Assembly (NCBI GenBank): GCA_039649175.1
Contig: JBBWZS010000020.1
Location: 13,384 to 77,383, forward strand
From: DATAQC01 sp039649175
Lineage (GTDB): Bacteria > Actinomycetota > Acidimicrobiia > Acidimicrobiales > AC-14
Direction: 5' to 3'
Length of the DNA: 64,000 bases
Shown: one piece after another, positions 42,540 to 51,449 of the stretch
Numbering within the stretch: the first letter of the stretch is position 1
Layout: each line of letters starts with the position of its first letter
Translations under genes and position numbers: made by a program
The notes under the pieces: generated by a model
Databases searched by the model: none
Seen by the model: only the letters and a program-made list of their open reading frames with translations
Told to the model about the DNA's origin: nothing

Positions 42540-44057
42540 ATGGCGGACGCGGACGCTCCCAACGGCGGCGGACGACGGCCTCCCAAGGCCCGTCCCGCGC
42601 CCGACCGCACGCCGAGCGCCCCCCGCCGGCCAGCAGCCAAGAAGGCGGCGGCGACGTCGGGCCCCGACGACGTGACCGCTCCGCCCCCGCCTCCGGCCAC
42701 GCGGCGGGCACCGGCCAAGAAGGCCGCGGCAACGACACCGGCGGGCGGTGAGGCCGGGGCGACGCCTCCGGCCACGCGCCGGACGCCGACCAAGAAGGTG
42801 ACGGCGGCGGCCGGCGCGGGTGCCCCGGCGCCGGCCACCCGCCGGGCCACCGCCAAGAAGGCGGCCACCACCCGGACCGATGACGTGGCGGCAGCAGCGG
42901 CTCCGACCACGCGGCGAACACCGGCCAACAAGGCCGCTGCTCCCGCCACCAGGCGGCCTCGGTCGGCCTCCGCCGCCCAGGCCCCGTCAGCAGCCGCGTC
43001 GGAGGCAGCCGCGTCGGAGGCAGCCACGTCGGAGGCAGCCACGTCGGAGGCAGGCGCGTCGGAGTTGCCGGCGCTGCCCCCGCCCTTCGAGGTGCCGCCC
43101 CCGCCCCCGCCGCCGGACGCCGTACTCACTCCCCCGCCGCCACCCGGGTGGGATGCACCTCCTCCACCTCCACCACCTCCACCTCCGCCGCCTCCGCCTC
43201 CGCCACCGCCGCCCCAGTCAGCGGACGACGCCCCGGCACCGGCGCCGGTGTGGACACCGCCCGGCGGCGGTCCTGCCCAGAGCCCGACCACGCCACCGCC
43301 ACCGCCCGCCGGCTCGATGGCGCCGCCACCACCCGGGGGCGGTTGGGCGCCACCGCCGGGAGCGGCGCACCCCGGTGAGTGGCGACCTCCCGGCAGCGCC
43401 CCCCCTCCCACCTGGCCCGGCGCCCCCCAATGGGCACCACCCGCCGCCACGCCGACCGAAGGGCTGGCCGTCGCCAGCTTCGTGGTCTCGCTGGCGTCGG
43501 TGATCCTGTTCTTCCTCGTCGTCCCCGCCATCGTGGCCTTCGTCCTGGGCATCATCGCCCTGCGCAGGATCAAGCGCAGGGCGCCGCGGGGCGGCCGGAG
43601 CCTGGCCATCGCCGGTGTGATCATCGGCCTGGTGGTCGCCTTGGGCGGCACTGCCTTCGACGTCGGCGTCGCCTACTTCGCCACCCACACCACGAGTTAC
43701 GACGACTTGGCGCCGGGCGACTGCGTCAAGCGGCCCAATGGCGAGGTCGTCCTGCTCCGCCGCCAGAGCTGTTCGGGCAACCACGACCGTCAGGTCTTCG
43801 CGACCCTCGACGACCCGGCGGGTGACTCGGCGGCCTACCCGGGGCGCACCACCTTGCGGACCTTCGCTGAGAGCGAGTGCCTGCTCCGGTTCTCAGCACT
43901 GGCGACCGACGTCCCCAACCGGGCCGACCTGGGTGTGTTCTTCCTGGTCCCCAACCAGAAGTCGTGGGAGAACAGCGGCAACCGTCGGATCGTCTGCATG
44001 GTGGGCACCCGCGACGGGTCGTCGCTGACGCAACCGCTGCCGCTCGCCGCCAGGTAG
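42540..44057 (+). CDS. Proline-rich membrane protein with DUF4190-type helices and extracellular domain
   Basis: A 505-residue protein. Residues 1-160 are Ala/Lys/Pro/Thr-rich with repeated PATRR-type and KKAA motifs, like H1-type tails; a tandem Ala/Ser/Glu repeat follows, then a proline tract (runs of up to about 16 prolines). Two membrane helices (SFVVSLASVILFFLVVPAIV, AIAGVIIGLVVALGGTAFDV) with RRIKRR between them match DUF4190. The outer domain (LAPGDCVKRPNGEVVLLRR, SCSGNHDRQVFATLDD) resembles the septum-formation/DUF4333-like domains with paired cysteines. The function is unknown. It is probably co-transcribed with pepA and the acyltransferase. Confidence 0.75.
   Translation: MADADAPNGGGRRPPKARPAPDRTPSAPRRPAAKKAAATSGPDDVTAPPPPPATRRAPAKKAAATTPAGGEAGATPPATRRTPTKKVTAAAGAGAPAPATRRATAKKAATTRTDDVAAAAAPTTRRTPANKAAAPATRRPRSASAAQAPSAAASEAAASEAATSEAATSEAGASELPALPPPFEVPPPPPPPDAVLTPPPPPGWDAPPPPPPPPPPPPPPPPPPPQSADDAPAPAPVWTPPGGGPAQSPTTPPPPPAGSMAPPPPGGGWAPPPGAAHPGEWRPPGSAPPPTWPGAPQWAPPAATPTEGLAVASFVVSLASVILFFLVVPAIVAFVLGIIALRRIKRRAPRGGRSLAIAGVIIGLVVALGGTAFDVGVAYFATHTTSYDDLAPGDCVKRPNGEVVLLRRQSCSGNHDRQVFATLDDPAGDSAAYPGRTTLRTFAESECLLRFSALATDVPNRADLGVFFLVPNQKSWENSGNRRIVCMVGTRDGSSLTQPLPLAAR
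42990..43064. repeat. 15 bp tandem repeat, five units, in coding sequence
   Basis: Five consecutive 15 bp units of the form GCAGCCGCGTCGGAG (variants ACG for GCG, GGC for GCC), encoding the residues AASEA or ATSEA. The period is a multiple of three, so gain or loss of units keeps the frame of the proline-rich membrane protein. Confidence 0.9.
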
Positions 44058-44067
44058 GTCGGGCCCG

Positions 44068-46095
44068 GTGGTGACCGACCTGGCGCTCCCCGCGGACACC
44101 GGAGACCGCCCGGCGCCGCCTCCACCCGACGCGCCAGGCCCGACCCTGCGCTATCGGGCGCCCCTCGACGGGCTGCGGGCGCTGGCGGTGATGGCGGTGC
44201 TGGCCTACCACGGCGACCTGGTGTGGGCACGGGGTGGCTTCATCGGCGTGGACGTGTTCTTCGTCCTCAGCGGCTTCCTCATCACCGGCCTGATCCTCGT
44301 CGACCACCAGAGCTACGGCCGGGTGCGCCTCGGCCGGTTCTGGCGTCGTCGGGCCCTGCGCCTGCTTCCCGCCCTTATCGTGGTGCTGGTCGGCGTCTCG
44401 GTCGCCGTCCCCCTCCTGGCTCCCGACCAGAACTGGCGGCTGGGCGACGACCTGCTGGCGGCGCTGGCCTATGTGAGCAACTGGCGCCTGATCTACCAGC
44501 ACCAGTCGTATTTCCAGGCCATCGGGCGGCCACCGGTGCTGCAACACCTCTGGAGCCTGGCGGTCGAGGAGCAGTTCTACCTGGTGTGGCCCGTCGTCGT
44601 CGCTGTCGCCTTGCGCGCCGGGATCACCCGCCGGCGGATGGTGCGCCTCATCGTGGTGGCCGCCGTCGGGTCGGCCGCCCTGATGGCCGCCCTCTACCGG
44701 CCCGCCGACGACCCGTCGCGCGTCTATTACGGCACGGACACCCGCGCCGCCGCCCTGCTGGTGGGCGCCGCCGTGGCCTTCCTCTGGAACTGGGGCGGGG
44801 CCGGGCGGACCGCCGGCGGCCATGACACCGACGCGGGGGCCGAGTCGGCGCCGCCGGCCGCACCCCGCCGGGGGCGGGCCGTCGCCGTCCGTGCCCTCCT
44901 GGAGGCGGCCGGGGTGGCGGCGCTGGTGGGACTGGGCCTGTGCGTGAGGGGCCTCGACCAGCTGCGGCCCGGCCTGTACCGCGGCGGGTTCCTGGGCGTG
45001 GCCATGCTGGCAGCGGTGGTGGTCGCCGTGGGCGCGGCCGAGCGGCGCACGTTGGTGGGCCGGGTGCTCGGCTGGCGGCCCCTCGTGTGGCTGGGCCGGC
45101 GTTCCTATGGCGTGTACCTGTGGTTCTGGCCGGTCTTCATGCTCACCCGGCCCCACGCCGACATCGACCTCACCGGTTACCCGCTGTTCGCCCTGCGCGC
45201 CTCCGTCACCGTGGCCCTGGCGACCGCCTCCTACCGCTTCGTGGAGATGCCGATCCGGTCCGGCGCCCTGGCGAGAACCTGGTCGGCACTGCGCTCGCGG
45301 TCGGGTCGTCGCGAGGCGAGCCGGGCCACGGCCTGGACCATGGCCGTCGCTCTGGCCTTCGCCGCCATCGCCGCGGGGGTCGTCGTCCACCGCCGCACCC
45401 CCACCCCGGACGCCTTCTTGGTAGAGGGCCGGCTGGCGCTGCGCCAGGTGCCGGCCGACAGGACGGTCGAGCCGGGATCGGCGACGACCACCACCTCCCA
45501 GGATCCGACGACCACCGTCGCCCCGCCCGAGCCCACTCCCGCCCCTACCCCACCGGCGCCGGCCGACACGGCGCCGGCGCCCACCGCACCCGCACCCGCG
45601 CCCGCCCACACTGCGGTGGTGGCGGCGACCGGGCCCCACGGCCGGGTCACCGCCATCGGCGAGTCGGTGCTGATGGAGGCCGAGCCCGAGCTGGCGGCGG
45701 CGGTTGACGACCTCACGCTCGAGGCCGCCGTCGGTCGCCAGATGGAGGGGACGATCAAAGCCGTCCAGGCCCTGCACGACGCCGGGGGGCTGGGCGACGA
45801 GATCATCGTGCAGGTCGGCAACAACGGCACCGTCACCAGCGACGAGTTCGAACAGCTCATGTCGTTGCTGTCGGGTGCCCGCCGGGTGGCGGTGGTCAAC
45901 GTGAAGGTGCCCCGGGTGTGGGAGGAGTCGAACAACGACGTGCTCGCCTCGGGGGTGGCCAGATGGCCCAACGCGGTCCTGCTCGACTGGCACAGCCTCG
46001 GGTCGGCCAACCCCGATGTGTTCCTCGACGACGGTGTCCACCTGCGGCCCGACGGTGTGCGCCTCTACACCCAGCTGATCCTGTCCGGCCTCTGA
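44068..46095 (+). CDS. Acyltransferase 3 family membrane protein with C-terminal SGNH-like domain (OafA type)
   Basis: A 675-residue membrane enzyme that acylates cell-surface sugars. The membrane part begins YRAPLDGLRALAVMAVLAYH and continues GGFIGVDVFFVLSGFLITGL and LRLLPALIVVLVGVSVAVP, all typical. The block LQHLWSLAVEEQFYLVWPVV is diagnostic. After a Pro/Ala/Thr-rich linker (about residues 470-515) the extracellular domain has VTAIGESVLMEAEPEL (with the nucleophile Ser in GES), VQVGNNGTVTSDEF and FLDDGVHLRPDGVRLYT (Asp/His pair). GTG 44068 follows AGGTAGG; it starts ten bases after the upstream stop. Confidence 0.92.
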   Translation: MVTDLALPADTGDRPAPPPPDAPGPTLRYRAPLDGLRALAVMAVLAYHGDLVWARGGFIGVDVFFVLSGFLITGLILVDHQSYGRVRLGRFWRRRALRLLPALIVVLVGVSVAVPLLAPDQNWRLGDDLLAALAYVSNWRLIYQHQSYFQAIGRPPVLQHLWSLAVEEQFYLVWPVVVAVALRAGITRRRMVRLIVVAAVGSAALMAALYRPADDPSRVYYGTDTRAAALLVGAAVAFLWNWGGAGRTAGGHDTDAGAESAPPAAPRRGRAVAVRALLEAAGVAALVGLGLCVRGLDQLRPGLYRGGFLGVAMLAAVVVAVGAAERRTLVGRVLGWRPLVWLGRRSYGVYLWFWPVFMLTRPHADIDLTGYPLFALRASVTVALATASYRFVEMPIRSGALARTWSALRSRSGRREASRATAWTMAVALAFAAIAAGVVVHRRTPTPDAFLVEGRLALRQVPADRTVEPGSATTTTSQDPTTTVAPPEPTPAPTPPAPADTAPAPTAPAPAPAHTAVVAATGPHGRVTAIGESVLMEAEPELAAAVDDLTLEAAVGRQMEGTIKAVQALHDAGGLGDEIIVQVGNNGTVTSDEFEQLMSLLSGARRVAVVNVKVPRVWEESNNDVLASGVARWPNAVLLDWHSLGSANPDVFLDDGVHLRPDGVRLYTQLILSGL

Positions 46096-46138
46096 CCCGG
46101 GGCGCCGTGCGCGTATCGGCACTAGTGTTTGATCGCGG

Positions 46139-46164
46139 TTGAAATTTCCGGCGACAAATTTCAA
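46139..46164. promoter_or_regulatory. AT-rich inverted repeat before the ricin-fold gene
   Basis: TTGAAATTT (46139-46147) and AAATTTCAA (46156-46164) are exact reverse complements with an eight-base spacer, just before the ribosome site and ATG at 46177. Such AT-rich sequence is rare in this GC-rich window. It could be a repressor operator or an mRNA hairpin controlling the secreted lectin-like protein. Confidence 0.7.
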
Positions 46165-46176
46165 GGGAGATGCGGG

Positions 46177-46854
46177 ATGAAGACCAGCCGTTTTTTGCGT
46201 GCCCGGGCAGTCGTGCCCGCCGTCATGCTCGTCGGAGGGGCCGGTCTACTCGTGACCCAGCTGGCCTCGAGCGCGCCGGCATCGGAGACACCACAGATCC
46301 AGAGCTTCCACCTGCGCGCCGCCAACAGCGGCAAGGACGCCACCGTCGCCGGCGGCTCGACGGCTGACGGGGCCAGGGTCATCCAGCTGCCCGCCACCGC
46401 CCTCAACGACCAGGGCTTCGTGCCCCTGCCGTTCGGCACCGGCTTCGTCATCGTGAACGTCAACAGCAACAAGGTCCTCGACACCGCCGGCGGGTCGACA
46501 GCGGCGGGGGCGGCGGTCGTCCAGCACACCTTCGGCCCCACCGTCCCCGAGGTTGCCAGCCAGGTCTGGTTCCTCACCGCCACCGGGTCCAACGCCGTGT
46601 TCACCAACTTCAAGAGCGGCCTGGCCCTGGAGGTGGCGGGCGCATCCAGCGACGACGGCGCGCCCCTCATCCAGAACGCGAGGAGCGGGGCCGCTGACCA
46701 GAACTTCGCCGGCATCCCCGTCGGAGTCCCGGCCACCACATCGACATCGTCCACATCCTCGACGTCGTCCACCTCATCGACATCCTCCACGTCGTCAACA
46801 TCGTCCACGTCCTCCACGTCGACGACATCCACGACAATGGCCGGCTCGGGCTAG
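46177..46854 (+). CDS. Secreted ricin-type beta-trefoil protein with Ser/Thr repeat tail
   Basis: A 225-residue exported protein. The signal region is RARAVVPAVMLVGGAGLLVT, with cleavage near ASSAPA. The mature part has three trefoil-like repeats recognisable by NSGKDATVAGGSTADGA, NSNKVLDTAGGSTAAGA and KSGLALEVAGASSDDGAPLI, typical of RICIN_2 carbohydrate-binding domains. The C-terminus is a run of TSS/STS tripeptides, probably a flexible, possibly glycosylated, stalk. No catalytic domain is attached. ATG 46177 is used because the signal peptide starts there. A paralogue follows 25 bases downstream. Confidence 0.83.
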   Translation: MKTSRFLRARAVVPAVMLVGGAGLLVTQLASSAPASETPQIQSFHLRAANSGKDATVAGGSTADGARVIQLPATALNDQGFVPLPFGTGFVIVNVNSNKVLDTAGGSTAAGAAVVQHTFGPTVPEVASQVWFLTATGSNAVFTNFKSGLALEVAGASSDDGAPLIQNARSGAADQNFAGIPVGVPATTSTSSTSSTSSTSSTSSTSSTSSTSSTSTTSTTMAGSG

Positions 46855-46879
46855 TACGGCCATACTCTGTCGCTGAACC

Positions 46880-47470
46880 ATGAGAACAGGACGATGGCGC
46901 ACCAGGGCAGTGGCACTCGCCGCCCTGGCGCTCGGCGCCGCGGGCCTGTCCGTACTTCCCTTCCCCGCCGCCGCGCCGGCTGACGAGGTCTTCGTCCCGC
47001 CGCCCGGGTTCGAGTTGCAGGCCGCCCACAGCGGCAAGGTGCTGCTCATCAACGGGTTCGCCGACACCGACGGAGCGCCGGTGGTCCAGTTCTCGAGCAA
47101 CGGGGGCCTCAACGAACGGTGGGCGCCCGTTCCCTTCGGCACCGGGTTCGTGTTCGTGGGACTGAACGGCTACAAGGTGCTCGACGTGGCCGGGGCGTCG
47201 ACCGACAACGGCGCCGGTCTCATCCAGCAGCAGTGGAACGGCAGCGCCAGCCAGGTGTGGCTGCTCTTCCCGTTCGGGCCCAACGCCTCGGTGTTCATCA
47301 ACGCCAAGAGCGGCAAGGCCATGGACGTCGCCGGGGCATCCACCGCCGACAACGCCCCCGTGATCCAGTGGGACTGGCAGGCGGGCGCCAACCAGATCTG
47401 GCGGGGCATCCCCGTCGGCGTGCCCGAGACCACGTCGACGACGACATCCACGACCGTCGCCGCAGGCTGA
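46880..47470 (+). CDS. Secreted ricin-type beta-trefoil protein, paralogue
   Basis: A 196-residue exported protein closely similar in layout to the preceding gene. The signal peptide is AVALAALALGAAGLSVLPFP, followed by trefoil repeats at HSGKVLLINGFADTDGAPVV, GYKVLDVAGASTDNGAGLIQ and KSGKAMDVAGASTADNAPVI. It lacks the long Ser/Thr tail, ending with a short TSTTTSTT stretch. The pair probably arose by tandem duplication and is likely to bind glycans at or near the cell wall. A strong terminator hairpin follows. Confidence 0.85.
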   Translation: MRTGRWRTRAVALAALALGAAGLSVLPFPAAAPADEVFVPPPGFELQAAHSGKVLLINGFADTDGAPVVQFSSNGGLNERWAPVPFGTGFVFVGLNGYKVLDVAGASTDNGAGLIQQQWNGSASQVWLLFPFGPNASVFINAKSGKAMDVAGASTADNAPVIQWDWQAGANQIWRGIPVGVPETTSTTTSTTVAAG

Positions 47471-47490
47471 GCACCCGGACCAGAAGAACG

Positions 47491-47530
47491 GGGCGGCGGC
47501 CGGGGGGTCGTGGGTCCCCGGCCGCCGTCC
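47491..47530. terminator. Bidirectional terminator hairpin
   Basis: CGGCGGCCGGGG (47494-47505) pairs perfectly with CCCCGGCCGCCG (47516-47527), and three more pairs with one wobble extend the stem to 15 bp. The loop has ten bases. It sits between convergent genes ending at 47470 and 47542. Confidence 0.8.
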
Positions 47531-47541
47531 GCTGCACGCCG

Positions 47542-48225
47542 TCAGGCGGCGGCGCCGCCCTCAGGGCCGGGCCCAAGGTCGAGACCATGGCCCTCTACGA
47601 CGGCCAACGCCTGACGATGGCGTTCCCATGCCCACGTTGTTGCGTCGCGACACAACGACGGGTGGAACTTCCACCTGGTCAGCTGTCGCTCGGTGGCCTC
47701 GAAGTCCTCGCCCAGCTCCACCAGGCTCAAGGCCAGGCGCCGGCAGCGCTGGCGCAACTGGTCGGCGGCGGGCATGCGCAGTTGGTCTTCCTGCCAGGCC
47801 TGATGGGCCGCCTGGAGGTCGCCGGGCAGCCGTTGCACCTGACGGCGGGTGAGGGGTGGCAGCTTGCGCCGCACGGCGATGGCGCCGTCGCCCCGGGTCT
47901 CGGCCAGGTCGAACTGGCAGCACCGGGCGAAGGCCCGCATGAACGGCGAGTGGCGCCCGCCCCGGCTGCCCAGCCCCAGGGCCTGGGCGGTGGGGGCGAG
48001 GGGAAGATCGAACCCGTCGGGGCTGGCTTCCAGGCCGGCAGCCAGTCGCCGCAGGAGCCAGGTGGTCGACGGACCGAGGATGCCGAGCCAGTACTGCTCG
48101 ACGTAGTGGGACCGGGGGTCGTGGCCGAGGGCGTCGATGACGCTGTCGGGCCAGGGCTGGATGGCCAGGGTGTCGGGTGGGTCGGCCGGGGTGGTGCCGG
48201 GGTGGAGCGCAACCGCTGTGCTCAT
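47542..48225 (-). CDS. Conserved hypothetical protein
   Basis: A 227-residue protein that resembles a widespread actinobacterial family of unknown function. Visible stretches: WPDSVIDALGHDPRSHYVEQ, LGILGPSTTWLLRRLAAGLE, LGLGSRGGRHSPFMRAFARC and PPLTRRQVQRLPGDLQAAHQ. The middle section, with small-residue helices and an HSPFMRAFARC motif, suggests a winged-helix or DNA-binding fold, but this is a guess. There are no membrane segments or signal. ATG 48225; it is divergent from the rhodanese-ThiF gene. Confidence 0.68.
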   Translation of the reverse strand: MSTAVALHPGTTPADPPDTLAIQPWPDSVIDALGHDPRSHYVEQYWLGILGPSTTWLLRRLAAGLEASPDGFDLPLAPTAQALGLGSRGGRHSPFMRAFARCCQFDLAETRGDGAIAVRRKLPPLTRRQVQRLPGDLQAAHQAWQEDQLRMPAADQLRQRCRRLALSLVELGEDFEATERQLTRWKFHPSLCRDATTWAWERHRQALAVVEGHGLDLGPGPEGGAAA

Positions 48226-48420
48226 GACGCCTCCTGGGCGCTGGCAACAAGAGAAGGGGAAGGCGACCGAACAGCTTTTTCGTGCCTTTTCAGTATCTCC
48301 CATACTCTACTGACCGTCAACCGGACGGCAGCGGCAACGAGCGGAATGTCGACCCGCCGAGTAGGGTTTTCCTTTGAGACAGCTACTCCCGAATCCCGCA
48401 CCTGCCGAGGACGTGATCGC

Positions 48421-49596
48421 ATGGCCACCTTCCGAGACCTGCTGGCCGAGGCCAAGACCCAGATCCGCGAGGTCGACACGGCCGAGGCCGAGCGCCTGAC
48501 CGCCGAGCGACCGGGCACGGTCGTGCTCGACGTACGCGAAGCCGACGAGTACGAGCAGGGCGCCCTGCCCGACGCCGTGCACATCCCCCGGGGGTTCCTC
48601 GAGAGCCAGGTCGAGAACCGCATCGCCGACCACGACGCGCCGGTGGTCGTGTACTGCGCCGGCGGCACCCGGTCGGCCTTCGCCGCCCGCACCCTGGGTG
48701 AGCTGGGCTACACCGACGTGGTCTCGGTGGCCGGCGGGTTCAACAAGTGGAAGAACGAGGGGCGCAGCTGGACGACGCCGCGCACCTTGTCGCCCGAGCA
48801 GCGCAACCGCTACCAGCGCCACCTGCTGCTGCCCGAGGTGGGCGAGGAGGGCCAGCAGAAGCTGCTCGACGCCAAGATCCTGCTCCTCGGGGCCGGGGGA
48901 CTGGGCTCTCCCGCCGCCCTCTACCTGGCGGCCGCCGGCGTGGGCACCCTGGGCATCATCGACATGGACGTGGTCGACGAGTCCAACCTCCAGCGCCAGA
49001 TCCTGCACAACCTCGACCGCATCGGCGACCGCAAGGTCGATTCGGCCAAGAAGACCCTCACCGCCCTCAACCCCGACGTCAACGTGGTCACCTACGACGT
49101 GCGCCTGGGGGCCGACAACGTGCTCGACATCATCGACGGCTACGACGTCATCGTCGACGGCACCGACAACTTCCCCACCCGCTACCTGGTCAACGACGCC
49201 TCGCTGGTGAAGCGCATCCCCGTCGTGCACGGGTCGATCTTCCGGTTCGAGGGCCAGGCCACCGTCTTCCACCCCTACGTGGGCCCGTGCTACCGCTGCC
49301 TCATCCCCGAGCCCCCTCCGGCCGAGCTGGCGCCGTCGTGCGCCGAGGCGGGCGTGCTGGGCGTGCTGCCCGGCATCGTCGGCTCCATCCAGGCCATGGA
49401 GGCCATCAAGATCGTCCTCGGCCTCGGCGAGCCCCTCGTCGGCCGCCTGCTCGCCTACGACGCCCTCGAGGAGTCGTTCCGCACCTTCAAGGTCCCGCGC
49501 GACCCCGAGTGCCCGGCGTGCGGTCCCGATGCCGGAGAGATCGTCATCGCCGAGTACGACGAGCTGTGCATGCCCCACCCCCGCGCCGCCGCCTGA
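48421..49596 (+). CDS. Rhodanese-ThiF/MoeB fusion (MoeZ-like adenylyltransferase-sulfurtransferase)
   Basis: A 391-residue enzyme that activates ubiquitin-like sulfur carriers (MoaD, CysO, ThiS type) by adenylation and supplies sulfur to them. The N-terminal rhodanese has its catalytic Cys in APVVVYCAGGTRSAFAARTL. The C-terminal ThiF domain has the ATP-binding LLLGAGGLGSPAALYLAAAG, FPTRYLVNDASLVKRIPVVH, and zinc-binding cysteines in CYRCLIP and CPACGPD. In MoeZ the rhodanese domain is normally at the C-terminus; here the order is reversed. ATG 48421 starts at the conserved MATFRDLLAE. Activity would support molybdopterin or cysteine synthesis. Confidence 0.9.
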   Translation: MATFRDLLAEAKTQIREVDTAEAERLTAERPGTVVLDVREADEYEQGALPDAVHIPRGFLESQVENRIADHDAPVVVYCAGGTRSAFAARTLGELGYTDVVSVAGGFNKWKNEGRSWTTPRTLSPEQRNRYQRHLLLPEVGEEGQQKLLDAKILLLGAGGLGSPAALYLAAAGVGTLGIIDMDVVDESNLQRQILHNLDRIGDRKVDSAKKTLTALNPDVNVVTYDVRLGADNVLDIIDGYDVIVDGTDNFPTRYLVNDASLVKRIPVVHGSIFRFEGQATVFHPYVGPCYRCLIPEPPPAELAPSCAEAGVLGVLPGIVGSIQAMEAIKIVLGLGEPLVGRLLAYDALEESFRTFKVPRDPECPACGPDAGEIVIAEYDELCMPHPRAAA

Positions 49597-49706
49597 GCGG
49601 CGACGGATCCTCGGCGAACTCACCCCTTCCCTCGCACGTCGGGCTGTGACATAGTCCGGATGGCGTTGGATCGGGACCCGGTCGTCGAGGGGGGAGAGGA
49701 AGCCTC

Positions 49707-50363
49707 ATGAAACGATTTCTGCGAATGCTGGGATCGGGAGCGACAGCTCTGGGCCTGCTTGCCGCCGTGCCGTCGGCGGCCGGGGCGGCAGAGGTCGCCA
49801 CGACGACCTGCACGAGCACCCTGGCCCCCGGCACCTACGCCAAGGTGGTCGTGCCCGCGGGTGCGGTGTGCATCATCGACGGGCCCATCACCATCACCAA
49901 CGGCCTGTTCATCCGCGAGGGTGCCACCTTCGTCCTCGGCAGCGAGGACCACCCGGGGCACACGGGCATCATCGTCGGGGGTGTCCACGCCACCAATCCC
50001 GCGTCGGTGCAGATCCACTTCACCGCCATCAACGGCGGTATCGAGATCCACGGCGGGTCGGGCCCGTTCGGGGGACCCTTCGACGTGACCTTCAACGCCA
50101 TCGAGGACAACCAGATCAACGGGCCGGTGCTCATCGAGGGCTACAACGGCTTCTGGATGGGCTTCATCCGCAACAAGGTCAACGGCACGGTGACCATGCG
50201 GAACAACGTGCTGGCCGACCCTGACGGCAACGAGTACGTCACCAACGTCATCAACGGCGACCTGGTCTGCCGCGGCAACTCTCCGGCCCCGCAGACGGGC
50301 GACTCGGAGGGCGAACAGAACATCGTGACCGGCGCCAAGATCGGGCAATGCCGGCGAGTCTGA
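49707..50363 (+). CDS. Secreted hypothetical protein
   Basis: A 218-residue exported protein with the signal peptide MLGSGATALGLLAAVPSAAG. The mature region consists of short beta-strand-like segments rich in Gly, Asn and Ile (VVVPAGAVCIIDGPITITNG, IHFTAINGGIEIHGGSG, NGFWMGFIRNKVNGTVTMRN), suggesting a right-handed beta-helix. It contains three or four cysteines. No catalytic residues can be named. A GGGGAGAGGA ribosome site precedes ATG 49707. It may be co-expressed with the serine protease 40 bases downstream. Confidence 0.72.
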   Translation: MKRFLRMLGSGATALGLLAAVPSAAGAAEVATTTCTSTLAPGTYAKVVVPAGAVCIIDGPITITNGLFIREGATFVLGSEDHPGHTGIIVGGVHATNPASVQIHFTAINGGIEIHGGSGPFGGPFDVTFNAIEDNQINGPVLIEGYNGFWMGFIRNKVNGTVTMRNNVLADPDGNEYVTNVINGDLVCRGNSPAPQTGDSEGEQNIVTGAKIGQCRRV

Positions 50364-50403
50364 CCCCGTCGCGGTAGCCGTCCGACGGGCTAGCGTCGGG
50401 GCC

Positions 50404-51339
50404 ATGCGAGCTTCCCGGGCCATCGTCGTGGCCACGATGATCGTGGTCGCCATGGTCGCCGGCACGGGGACGGCGCCGGCGGCACCCCGGCCCTTCCGCT
50501 GGAAGCCACCGGCTTCTCCGGCCACGACAGCGCCGACCCCGCCGGGCGCCGCCACCGTCGCCCCCGCGGCCGAGACCGGTCCCCCGGCCCCGACCTGGGC
50601 ACCGGCCGCCACCGCCGCCATCCACCCGGGTGTGCAGACGCTCACCGCCGGCCGCCAGTGCACGGCCAACTTCGTCTTCACCGACGCCACCGACGTCTAC
50701 GTCGGCCAGGCCGCCCACTGCGCCGGCACCGGCGACAGCACCGACACCGACGGCTGCGGCTCCGCGTCGCTGCCGCTGGGCACGGCGGTGGAGGTGACGG
50801 GGGCGTCGCATCCCGGCGTCCTGGCCTACAGCTCCTGGGTGACCATGCAGGACCGCCACGAGACCGACCCCACCATCTGCGCGTTCAACGACCTGGCTCT
50901 GGTGCGCCTCGACCCCGCCGACCGGGCGGACGTCAACCCCTCGGTCCCCCACTGGGGCGGCCCCGTCGACCTCGCCCCCGGCGACAGCGCCACGGGCTCG
51001 CTGGTCTACAGCTCGGGCAACTCCAAGCTGCGCTTCGGGCTCCCCCTGCTCATGCCCAAGCTGGGTTTCAGCCTGGGCGACCAGGGCGACGGTTGGTCGC
51101 ACCAGGTGCTCACCCTCACACCCGGCATCCCCGGCGACTCGGGGAGCGCCGTGCTCGACGCTCAGGGCCGGGCCCTCGGGGTGCTGAGCACCCTCGAGAT
51201 CCTGCCCCTCCCCGGCGTCAACGGCGTGGGCGACCTGCGCCACGAGCTCGACTACCTGCACACCCAGACCTCCAGCACCGTCCAGCTGGCGGTGGGGACA
51301 GAGCCGTTCAACGGCGCCCAGCTCCCCGTCGGCCCCTGA
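50404..51339 (+). CDS. Secreted trypsin-like serine protease
   Basis: A 311-residue exported chymotrypsin-fold protease. A signal peptide (AIVVATMIVVAMVAGTGTAP) is followed by a Pro/Ala/Thr-rich spacer of about 50 residues. The catalytic triad is visible: His105 in VGQAAHCAGTG, Asp163 in ICAFNDLALVRLDP, and Ser246 in TPGIPGDSGSAVLDAQG. Cysteines flank His105 and Asp163. Sequence after Ser246 (ALGVLSTLEI) fits the substrate-pocket strand. No pro-domain of the streptogrisin type is seen. Its target is unknown. Confidence 0.87.
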   Translation: MRASRAIVVATMIVVAMVAGTGTAPAAPRPFRWKPPASPATTAPTPPGAATVAPAAETGPPAPTWAPAATAAIHPGVQTLTAGRQCTANFVFTDATDVYVGQAAHCAGTGDSTDTDGCGSASLPLGTAVEVTGASHPGVLAYSSWVTMQDRHETDPTICAFNDLALVRLDPADRADVNPSVPHWGGPVDLAPGDSATGSLVYSSGNSKLRFGLPLLMPKLGFSLGDQGDGWSHQVLTLTPGIPGDSGSAVLDAQGRALGVLSTLEILPLPGVNGVGDLRHELDYLHTQTSSTVQLAVGTEPFNGAQLPVGP

Positions 51340-51449
51340 CCCGGGCCGTTCCCCGACTTCCGTCCCGAGAGCTCTGCCGCCTAGGATCGACCTTCGTGCC
51401 CGGCGCCTGTGCCGGGCCTCCACGATCGAAAGGTGGTTCGAAGCGCGCC

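Noticed and set aside
43726..46164. 812-codon open frame on the minus strand
   Set aside because: It is antisense to the acyltransferase and has no recognisable motif.
46740..46848. Short repeats as a CRISPR array
   Set aside because: They are in-frame Ser/Thr codon repeats with no spacers and belong to the ricin-fold protein tail.
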